DNA from: Gillisia xinjiangensis
GTDB lineage: Bacteria > Bacteroidota > Bacteroidia > Flavobacteriales > Flavobacteriaceae
Direction: 5' to 3'
Assembly: GCF_046298265.1 (NCBI RefSeq)
Contig: NZ_JBKAHK010000003.1
Coordinates: forward strand, 495,224-559,223
DNA: 64,000 nucleotides
Below, in pieces: positions 14,988 through 21,853 of this stretch. How positions within the stretch are numbered: position 1 is the stretch's first letter; the number at the start of each line of letters is the position of its first letter. The notes under the pieces were generated by a model, which was given only the letters and a program-made list of their open reading frames with translations, was not told the DNA's origin and made no database searches. Both the position numbers and the translations under genes were made by a program.

Positions 14988-16796
14988 TTAAATAGTTGTA
15001 GTTTCTAATTCTTTTTCCTGTGATTGAAGGCTAACTGGTTTGTCTTTTTTTATCATATAATAAAAATTATACGCAAAAACCAGGTGGGATAAAAACATCA
15101 GTGAACCACCAACGGCACGCCATACCCAATATTCTTTCATTAAAATAACCGATTCAATAAATGGATTTCCATCTATCCAGCTCAATCCTTTCATAGTTCC
15201 ACCGGCCATCAGGGAAATCATATAAGCGAATAAACCTATAAATGCCATCCAGAAATGAGCTCCAACCAAAACCTGCGGTGGTTCTTTTCCGGTCAGTTTT
15301 GGCAAAATAGAATATATACAGGCCCACAAAACAAATGTGATAATGCCATACATCGTCATATGCGAGTGGGCCACATTAAAATCGGTGAAATGCCATACAT
15401 AATTTGTAAACCTGAATGCCTGGAAAGTTCCCTGTCCAGAACCTACAAAGTAGAAAATTACACCCACCAAAAAGAATGGCAGCACATAGCTTTTGGAAAT
15501 ATGGCTCCAGCTTCCCTTCATGGTCATCAGGAAATTTGTGGTTCCTGCAATAACCGGAATCAACATACCGGCGCTAAAAACAATTGCGACTGTTTGTAGC
15601 CACCAGGGTAACGGACTAAAAACGAAGTGGTGTGTTCCAATAAGTGTATAAAAAACCATCTGGGTCCAGAACGCCAAAACTCCAAGCGAATAGGAATAAA
15701 TGGGTTTGTTGAGCGCAGAGGGTAGATAATAATAAATTAAACCAAGGGTAAATGCCATAAACCACATTCCAACGCCCTGGTGCATATAATAGCCCTGGAT
15801 AATTGTTTCCCCCAATCCATCCTGAAAAGTGGGGAAATATCCAATAATTACCAGAACAATCGTCCAGATTAATGAGGCGAGAATAAACCAGTTGGAGATA
15901 TAGATTTCAGAAATCTTGCGCTTAGCTACAGTTTTATAAAAATTAAAAAAAGTGATTATAAGTCCTATGGCAAACAACAACATTACCGGCCAAATATATT
16001 CCCTGTATTCCCCACCACCATTATTGATGCCGCTCATCAAGAAAATATTTCCAATTACAACCGAAATATTGAGGAACCACCAGGCAATTTTCGCCCATTT
16101 ATAACTGTGAATAGCAGTGTTGGAAGTACGGGCAATTACAAAATATGCCAGGCCAATCATCGCTAAAGAAGCCCAGCCCCAGAAAACTGTATTTGTGTGA
16201 ACAGGCCTCAACCGGCCAAAAGATAACCAGGAAATTGTATCCATTTCCGGCCAAATAAATTTCATGCCAAGATATTGTCCAACCAGAGTTCCAAAAATTA
16301 ACCAAAAAACAGAAGCTCCCAAATAATATATTACAACTTCTTTTAGTTTTTCTGGAGTTTCGACAAAAAATTTGGATTTCTTCTTTTCATCAAAAAAGGG
16401 ACTGTCAGGATTATTGGTCACCTCCTCAATCCTTCCTTTTTCATCTATTGCCACATAATCACTGCCAAGTTCCTTCCCTGAGAGTTTATATTTTAATCCT
16501 TCTTTCCTGCGGATAAGAATTTCGTCAATTTCATCTTCATTCAGCCCAATTATTTCTTCACTAAAAGCAGTGTGTAGTTGTTTGCTGCGCTTGTCTTTAA
16601 ACGACGATAAATACGAATTGAACCTCGCTAACAAAATTATAATGGCCACCACCAATACAATAGTGATTAAAACAAAGGTGCCAATTATACCGGGGCTTGT
16701 TTCCCAATTATCGGTTGTAATTGTTGATGATCCCTGTGCAAAAGTAACCAGGGGTAAAACTGTTGTTAGAACAGGAATTATTTTATTTTTGCTCAT
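14988..16796 (-). CDS. cbb3-type haem-copper oxidase catalytic subunit (CcoN-like, atypical)
   Basis: A 602-residue subunit. All catalytic ligands are visible: His200 (RLRPVH) and His479 region (NVAHSHM, H477/H479) for the haems, His339, His389 and His390 for CuB, and Tyr383, at the cross-linked tyrosine position of cbb3 oxidases, six residues before the HH pair. The spacing His339 to His389 is 50, as in P. stutzeri CcoN. So this is an O2 reductase, not a NOR. Odd features are a long N-terminus (signal-like helix, second helix and a charged linker, residues 1-150) and Gln455 where CcoN normally has a conserved Glu. It heads the globin-ric-norZ block. Confidence 0.88.
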   Translation of the reverse strand: MSKNKIIPVLTTVLPLVTFAQGSSTITTDNWETSPGIIGTFVLITIVLVVAIIILLARFNSYLSSFKDKRSKQLHTAFSEEIIGLNEDEIDEILIRRKEGLKYKLSGKELGSDYVAIDEKGRIEEVTNNPDSPFFDEKKKSKFFVETPEKLKEVVIYYLGASVFWLIFGTLVGQYLGMKFIWPEMDTISWLSFGRLRPVHTNTVFWGWASLAMIGLAYFVIARTSNTAIHSYKWAKIAWWFLNISVVIGNIFLMSGINNGGGEYREYIWPVMLLFAIGLIITFFNFYKTVAKRKISEIYISNWFILASLIWTIVLVIIGYFPTFQDGLGETIIQGYYMHQGVGMWFMAFTLGLIYYYLPSALNKPIYSYSLGVLAFWTQMVFYTLIGTHHFVFSPLPWWLQTVAIVFSAGMLIPVIAGTTNFLMTMKGSWSHISKSYVLPFFLVGVIFYFVGSGQGTFQAFRFTNYVWHFTDFNVAHSHMTMYGIITFVLWACIYSILPKLTGKEPPQVLVGAHFWMAFIGLFAYMISLMAGGTMKGLSWIDGNPFIESVILMKEYWVWRAVGGSLMFLSHLVFAYNFYYMIKKDKPVSLQSQEKELETTTI

Positions 16797-17279
16797 TTAT
16801 AAAGAATTAGGATAAATTGTCCTATTTAAATTTTAAAATTAATCGGTTTAAGAAGGTGAGCCCAGCCTCAAGATCTTTTGTCAATTCGTAAATACTGGTT
16901 TCTTTGGTCATCTGTTCCGGATTATCACTTATTTCCTTGAATTTAAATGAACAGCCTCAGGCCTTCATTGCACTCATTTAATCTCAAGGCTCATACTTTA
17001 AAAATTTTATCTTCGTCTATGGCCGGAACGATCTGGGTTAATTTGATAGATTCAGTTCTTTTTTTTCCATCTGAACCTCAATTCAAGCCTTTCAAAGATC
17101 CATTATCGTTTTGACGGGTTGTTTCAATATTTTTCCGATAAATACTTCCGGAGAATCAATTGCGACCGCTACTCCCATAAGGTTTCTGCGATTTTCTTCC
17201 AAAGAGTCAACGCTATATAAATTGTTGATCTAGTTCCGTATTCACAGACAATTGAAAACAATTTTTTTTAGATATGGTG
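16797..17279. other. Decayed coding DNA between a distant promoter and the ccoN-like gene
   Basis: The minus strand holds broken open pieces, for example VDSLEENRRNLMGVAVAIDS (17130-17215) and a last piece ending MTKETSIYELTKDLEAGLTF just before the ccoN-like gene, with stops and frame changes between. This looks like a former gene that was first in the operon and has decayed, leaving a 480-nt untranslated leader. I could not name the original gene. The operator-like TAGGATAAATTGTCCTA lies at its downstream end. Confidence 0.4.
16808..16824 (-). promoter_or_regulatory. NsrR-like palindrome just upstream of the ccoN-like gene
   Basis: TAGGATAAATTGTCCTA, a palindrome of the same GGACAA...TATCC type as at 8755-8770 and 17307-17322 but one base shorter in the centre. 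It lies 12 bp before the ATG. No TAnnTTTG element is visible immediately upstream, so it may act as a roadblock or second operator rather than a core-promoter site. Confidence 0.45.
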
Positions 17280-17322
17280 CAAATATAGGTCTTGTTATTC
17301 ATAATTAGGACAAAAATATCCG
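17280..17322 (-). promoter_or_regulatory. Promoter with NsrR-like operator heading the oxidase / globin / ric / norZ block
   Basis: A perfect minus-strand -7 element TATATTTG lies at 17280-17287. The TTG at 17311-17313, 23 bp upstream, lies inside the palindrome AGGACAAAAATATCCG (17307-17322). The layout copies that of the DUF6448 promoter at 8730-8770. The promoter points left into the decayed stretch and the ccoN-like gene. Confidence 0.55.
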
Positions 17323-17379
17323 AAATAATAAAAAAGAGTTTTTGGAAAATGTAAACAAACATTATATATCATAAAAAAT

Positions 17380-17431
17380 TAATGTCCGGTAAAGAGCCAG
17401 GATCGTTCCGCCTTCGGCGTAACTGCAAGAA
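17380..17431 (+). repeat. Dispersed repeat, copy 1 (about 50 bp)
   Basis: This stretch matches, in reverse orientation, 44826-44876 over about 50 bp with roughly 12 differences. The core GATCGTTCCGCCTTC-GCGTAACTG is the same in both but for one base and contains the hairpin-prone CGCCTTCGGCG. Both copies are intergenic. Confidence 0.6.
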
Positions 17432-17674
17432 CAAAGAAAAAAGACTTGCCTTTAATTAACTGATAAACATTTAGTCATGATTTCTGTTTTTTCAAAAACA
17501 CTTTATTATCGATATAATTGAAAAATTCAGAAAGTAAGGTTTGTTACTTCAAAATACCATTGGAATACCCAATGAATGAGCGTTAACAGTAGCAACATCA
17601 AAATCATTTTTTCTCGCGACCTGTTTTGGCGCCTTCTCTTCGTTTCTTTATTTCACCAATCAAGAGAAGCAATT

Positions 17675-18169
17675 ATGAACATACTTTACCTGCACGGCTT
17701 AAAAAGCAAATTGAAAGAAGAAAAACGCAGTATCCTGGAGAATTACGGAAATGTAATCGCCCCCGACATTGATTACTCAAAAGAGCATATTCAACCTCTG
17801 CATATCCTTCAAAATTATCCTGATCTAGAGATTAATGTGATCATTGGCAGCAGTATGGGTGCTCTAAATGGCTATATCATTTCTAACTGGATTGGTCGTC
17901 CTGCTCTTTTGTTTAATCCTCCCCTATCCAAACATCCAAAAAATATAGACCTTCCCAAAGAAAAGTTCACTAGGATAAATTCCTCAAAACAAATTCTTTT
18001 AGGGGGAAAAGATGAAGTGGTGGATCCAAAGGAAACTTTAGCTTTTTTAAGTAATCACCTGCAGGAAGATGAACTTGAGCTGAAAATATATCCCGGGCTC
18101 GGTCACCGGATCCCACTTGACCTTTTTGAAGAGCAGGTTTCTCATTTCTTTTCTAAACTATGTTATTAA
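17675..18169 (+). CDS. YqiA/YcfP-type alpha/beta-hydrolase
   Basis: A 164-residue protein from the ATG at 17675 (MNILYLHGLKSKLKEEKRS). A frame 33 codons longer upstream has no family likeness. It shows the YqiA features: LYLHGL near the start, the nucleophile elbow IIGSSMGALNGY (Ser about residue 64), LFNPPL, the acid loop LLGGKDEVVDPKETL and the catalytic His in YPGLGHRI. It is a small cytoplasmic esterase with unknown natural substrate. It overlaps the following WYL-type regulator fragment. Confidence 0.85.
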   Translation: MNILYLHGLKSKLKEEKRSILENYGNVIAPDIDYSKEHIQPLHILQNYPDLEINVIIGSSMGALNGYIISNWIGRPALLFNPPLSKHPKNIDLPKEKFTRINSSKQILLGGKDEVVDPKETLAFLSNHLQEDELELKIYPGLGHRIPLDLFEEQVSHFFSKLCY

Positions 18170-18174
18170 TCACT

Positions 18175-18402
18175 ATGGCTGTACATCAAATTATTAAGCG
18201 TTATATTAGTATCATTTCTATCCTTAGAAGGAGACCCATGAGTTATGATGAAATTCAAAGGGAAATAACCCAGGATCATAGCTCGATAGAAGAAGACCTT
18301 CTAACCTCCCAACGAACATTCCAGCGGGACATTAAAAATATAGCTACGATCTACGATGTATTTTATGCATTTATGTACTATTCCAATAAATGGAAAAAGT
18401 GA
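18175..18402 (+). pseudogene. N-terminal fragment of a WYL-type (YafY/PafC-like) transcriptional regulator
   Basis: Seventy-five codons from MAVHQIIKRYISIISILRRR, followed by a winged-helix pattern (MSYDEIQREITQ, TSQRTFQRDIKNIATIYDV) that matches the DNA-binding domain of WYL regulators, which end this part with an xIYDVEIxYxxxxxGY segment. Here it degrades into YAFMYYSNKWKK and stops. The ligand-binding WYL domain, about 200 residues, is missing. A standalone DNA-binding protein is conceivable but I favour a truncated gene. The next gene starts 28 bp later. Confidence 0.6.
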
Positions 18403-18429
18403 TTACAAATTTCGCAAATAATAGCAATT

Positions 18430-18930
18430 ATGAACATCGATTACTGGATTCTCCACGCCGATTCCTTCCTCCATCAGATCTTTATGATCGTTATGGGAAT
18501 GCTATATGGGTTAGCCTTCTTATTTTCGGTATCCTATAAAGCTATCAATATCTATTGCTATTTCGTTTTGTTTCCACTATCCTTTGCCTTATTGATTAAA
18601 GGATGGAAAGGATTTCTTTTCATCCCGGTATCTTTCCTGTTCTTCCTCATCCCCGATTTTGAAGCATTATCGATAAAATTTTTCGATCTGTGCGTAGAAT
18701 TCCTCAACCAATCTGCAGAGACATTCGATTCCAATTACATAGCGATGTCTGTTTACCTATGTGTGCTGGTTCCGGCGGTATTATATGTTCCACTGCTCTG
18801 GTATAAAGTGGAAAAAAAAAGAGCGCTGTATGTGCTTGGTGGCCTCGCGGTTTTATGCGGAATCTATATGATCACTATTTATCCGAATTTTAAATATATT
18901 TTAAAATTTGTTCAACAAAATTACGCCTGA
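18430..18930 (+). CDS. Hypothetical integral membrane protein
   Basis: A 166-residue protein with about five hydrophobic segments: IFMIVMGMLYGLAFLFSV (18-37), IYCYFVLFPLSFALLI, FLFIPVSFLFFLIPDF, AMSVYLCVLVPAVLYVPLLW and LYVLGGLAVLCGIYMI. There is no signal peptide and no recognisable motif. It lies on the same strand as the YqiA and truncated WYL genes and may be co-transcribed. I do not recognise the family. Confidence 0.55.
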   Translation: MNIDYWILHADSFLHQIFMIVMGMLYGLAFLFSVSYKAINIYCYFVLFPLSFALLIKGWKGFLFIPVSFLFFLIPDFEALSIKFFDLCVEFLNQSAETFDSNYIAMSVYLCVLVPAVLYVPLLWYKVEKKRALYVLGGLAVLCGIYMITIYPNFKYILKFVQQNYA

Positions 18931-19543
18931 AATATATCACTACTATGATCTTTAAAACACCCGAACCTGTTTTTACTGTTGACCAAACCAAATTGTTCCT
19001 CAAACAAATAGACCTTGCTTCAATAATTTATTAATCGGATATTTTTGATAATCAGTATTTCCATTTATAACCTGGTTTGTCGGAAATGCTAACGCAATTA
19101 TTAGTATTTAGAAAACCATAAAAGTGGCTTCACAAGAACCCTTTTATCTGGCGTCATAAAAATGTTTTATGCGAGATTCTGTCTTGCTTGCCCCAGTTAG
19201 GATCTAAAGAATTGATAAATTTCTCAGGCATTAATTTTTTTAAGAAAATTTTAATATTTAATCAGCTAAACAAACCTCTGTTCCTTAAATATTTAAAGGT
19301 TTAAAAACCCATAATTCCCTTTCTGAGTTACTCCAGAAGGAAATTTTTATTTTGGTTTTTAAGATTTCCTGACCCAGTTTGATAAGTTCCTGTTCATTAT
19401 CAAATGGCATTCTTGCTGCTCTGTAAAATTCCAAAATAGATTTTAGAATTAAAAAATATGCGGTTTTACTACGGAAACCCGTAATCTAAGACACTATATA
19501 ATTCCTACCTTCACGGCACTAATCAACCATTAAATATTAAAAA
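18931..19543. other. Gap with two gene remnants
   Basis: No intact gene. A 29-codon plus-strand frame at 18944 (MIFKTPEPVFTVDQTKLFLK) stops early. On the minus strand, 19285 to about 19455 is open for some 57 codons without a good start (ILEFYRAARMPFDNEQELIK, then ISFWSNSERELWVFKPLNI), clearly coding-like but unrecognised. A possible -7 element TACCTTCA at 19506-19513 may serve the lipoprotein gene that follows. Confidence 0.35.
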
Positions 19544-20389
19544 ATGAAAATTAAATTTACTTTTTATGCATTTCTTGCTTTAGGATTTCTTTCTTCCTGT
19601 GCATCTGACGTTTATTACCAGGTATACAAAGCCGAGGCTACCGGTGCAATGGAACAGAGAGAAAATGCCCTTATCTATGAAGATGATAATTCGAGAATCT
19701 TATACAATTTATGGAAAGAGGGTGGTAATATTGGGTTTCAATTCTATAATAAGACTGATGAGCCTATTTCCCTTCATCTTAACAAAAGTTTCTTTATACT
19801 TAATGAAGTAGCTCACGATTACTATCTTAACCGAGTTACGACCTATTCTAATAGTTCAAAAGTTTCAGCTTCCGAAAACTCATATTCTTCAGGAAAAATT
19901 ACGGGATTAAATTTCTTAAACCTATTACAAACTAATCAGGTAGGAACTGGCAAAGCTGCAGGTGCATCAGCCTCCTCTGGGAAATCAATCTCTTACCAGG
20001 AAGAAGAAATTATAGTAATTCCCGCCGGAACTTCCAAAATTATTATGGAGCACGACATCACAGATACAGTTCTTAGGAATTGTAATTTGATCCTTTATCC
20101 GAAAAGAAAAGAAATCCAAACACAAAGATATTCGGCTACAGATACACCGCTGGATTTCAGCAACAGGATTACTTATTCAATAGGGCGAAATCCGGAGTTA
20201 ATTATGCTCGAAAATAAATTTTACGTTTCAGAAATTGCTAATTATCCTGAAAAAGAAATTACAGTAGAAGAATATGAAGAGTTCTGTGGAGAAAAAAGTA
20301 CAGTAAAAACTAAATTCTTCGAAGAAGTAGCTTCCGATAAGTTCTTTTTGCGATATGAAAAAGGAAATAATGATTCCAGAAAACATTAG
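19544..20389 (+). CDS. Putative lipoprotein, function unknown
   Basis: A 281-residue protein with a lipoprotein signal (FLALGFLSSCASDVYYQVYK, lipobox LSSC with Cys19). The mature part has a beta-rich N-terminal region (VYYQVYKAEATGAM, SRILYNLWKEGGNIGFQFYN, EPISLHLNKSFFILNEVAHD), a serine/glycine-rich middle (near ASENSYSSGK and GAASAS-type stretch) and a charged tail. The early segment that describes how free cytokines or ions are bound is not present; I simply do not recognise the family. It probably sits on the inner face of the outer membrane or periplasmic side. It is monocistronic. Confidence 0.6.
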   Translation: MKIKFTFYAFLALGFLSSCASDVYYQVYKAEATGAMEQRENALIYEDDNSRILYNLWKEGGNIGFQFYNKTDEPISLHLNKSFFILNEVAHDYYLNRVTTYSNSSKVSASENSYSSGKITGLNFLNLLQTNQVGTGKAAGASASSGKSISYQEEEIIVIPAGTSKIIMEHDITDTVLRNCNLILYPKRKEIQTQRYSATDTPLDFSNRITYSIGRNPELIMLENKFYVSEIANYPEKEITVEEYEEFCGEKSTVKTKFFEEVASDKFFLRYEKGNNDSRKH

Positions 20390-20490
20390 TTTTCCATAAA
20401 GAAAAAGAAAAGAAAGAGGAAGTCAATAGACTTCCTTCTTCTTTTTAAAATAGATTGTAATTTCCCCTTCCCTCATTTTATTGGATAAAT

Positions 20491-20564
20491 ATGAGCCGAT
20501 AAAATATTTAATCAACTCAAAATTTACTTATATTTGAGCCGTAACAATTTATTAATCGGCTCAT
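20491..20564 (+). promoter_or_regulatory. Fic gene promoter overlapped by three GAGCCG half-sites
   Basis: A -7 element TATATTTG lies at 20529-20536. ATGAGCCGAT at 20491-20500 and its exact reverse complement ATCGGCTCAT at 20555-20564 flank it, and a third half-site GAGCCG (20536-20541) begins at the last base of the -7 element. The right arm covers the start codon at 20563. This is the layout expected for autorepression by the C-terminal winged helix of the Fic protein. Confidence 0.55.
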
Positions 20565-21669
20565 GAAATACAACTGGCAACAAAAGGACTGGCCCAATTT
20601 TTCGTATTCTACAGAAGACATAGAAGCCCAACTCTACGAATTTTCAGAAAGGGCCGGGAAGATCAACGGCCTCATGGAAGGCCTGCCTGAGGATTCCAGG
20701 GTAGAGACTGTAATTAATTTGTTGGTGGAAGAAGCAATAAAGACCTCTGAGATTGAAGGGGAATATCTAAGCAGAAAGGATGTAATATCTTCCATAAAAA
20801 AGAACCTGGGATTATTACCTCCTGTTGAGAGGGTCAACGATAAAAGGGCTGAAGGAATAGCAGAGCTTATGACCGATGCTCAAAAAAGTTATAAAGAGCC
20901 TCTAAGTGCTGAAAAAATCCTTGCCTGGCACAAAATGCTGATGAAGGGAAATTTATATGTGCAGGCCGGAAAATGGCGAACACATACTGAGCCTATGCAG
21001 GTAATTTCCGGGGCTATGGGAAAAGAAATCGTACATTATGAAGCACCGCCCTCTTCAAAAGTCCCAAAGGAAATGGAGGAATTTATTTCCTGGTTTAACC
21101 GTACCGGAAAAAATGGGAAAAATGAAATAAAAAAACCTGTTATACGTGCTGCAATTGCACACCTGTATTTTGAAACCATCCATCCTTTTGAAGACGGAAA
21201 TGGCCGTATAGGACGCGCAGTAGCTGAAAAGGCATTATCTCAAACTGTTAAAAGGCCAATACTGTTAAGCCTTTCCCAGGCTATTGAGAAGAAAAAAAAC
21301 GATTATTATACCGCTTTAAAGCTGGCACAAAGGTCTAACGAAATAAGTCCATGGATCAACTATTTTGTAAGGACTACCCTTGAAGCACAGATCGCTGCGG
21401 AAAAACTTATAGAATTCAGCCTGTATAAAACCAGATTTTTCGACAGATTCAGGAATGAATTGAATGACAGACAAATGAAGGTGATACGCAGGGTATTAAA
21501 AGAAGGGCCCGAAGGTTTTGAAGGAGGTATAAATGCAAAAAAATATATAGGTATTACTAAAACTTCAAAAGCAACGGCCACCAGGGATTTGCAGGATCTG
21601 CAGGAAAAGAAAATTATTTCCAAAAAAGGACAAGGCAGAAGTACTGCATATATTCTAAACCTTCAGTAA
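20563..21669 (+). CDS. Fic-family protein (AMP transferase) with winged-helix C-terminus
   Basis: A 368-residue protein. Residues 1-90 are the Fic N-terminal domain (DUF4172-like, YNWQQKDWPNFSYSTEDI) and hold the autoinhibitory motif TSEIEG (61-66, the S/T-xxx-E-G/N type). The catalytic Fic motif HPFEDGNGRIGR begins at His207 and is intact, so AMP transfer to Ser/Thr/Tyr hydroxyls is expected. Residues 290-368 form a winged helix (LNDRQMKVIRRVLKEGPEGF, TSKATATRDLQDLQEKKII), likely to bind DNA. The protein is cytoplasmic; its target is unknown. It stands upstream of the DUF2779 gene, 184 bp apart. Confidence 0.92.
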   Translation: MKYNWQQKDWPNFSYSTEDIEAQLYEFSERAGKINGLMEGLPEDSRVETVINLLVEEAIKTSEIEGEYLSRKDVISSIKKNLGLLPPVERVNDKRAEGIAELMTDAQKSYKEPLSAEKILAWHKMLMKGNLYVQAGKWRTHTEPMQVISGAMGKEIVHYEAPPSSKVPKEMEEFISWFNRTGKNGKNEIKKPVIRAAIAHLYFETIHPFEDGNGRIGRAVAEKALSQTVKRPILLSLSQAIEKKKNDYYTALKLAQRSNEISPWINYFVRTTLEAQIAAEKLIEFSLYKTRFFDRFRNELNDRQMKVIRRVLKEGPEGFEGGINAKKYIGITKTSKATATRDLQDLQEKKIISKKGQGRSTAYILNLQ

Positions 21670-21741
21670 ATGATCCGGAATAATCAAAACCTCGGGGCAA
21701 GCCCGCCTGAATGAAATTCATTTCGGGCAGGCCTCTGGGAA

Positions 21742-21764
21742 TTAAACCCTCAATGAGGGATTAA
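21742..21764. repeat. Palindromic CCCTC/GAGGG element, copy 1
   Basis: TTAAACCCTC and GAGGGATTAA arms with a 3-nt loop. A closely similar element is at 58119-58143. It follows an imperfect GCCTG/CAGGC hairpin at 21701-21732. Together they fill most of the gap between the Fic and DUF2779 genes and may end Fic transcription. Confidence 0.5.
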
Positions 21765-21853
21765 AAGCCTAAAGTTTAATCGTCTGCCGACATATATTGG
21801 CGTATTCCTTTTTTAAATTTACCTGACACAGAAAATAATAAAATTCAAAAATC

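Noticed and set aside
14988..16796. CcoN-like subunit as a cytochrome c NO reductase (NorB)
   Set aside because: The cross-linked tyrosine position is kept six residues before the HH pair and the NOR HLWVEG motif is absent, so it is an oxygen reductase.
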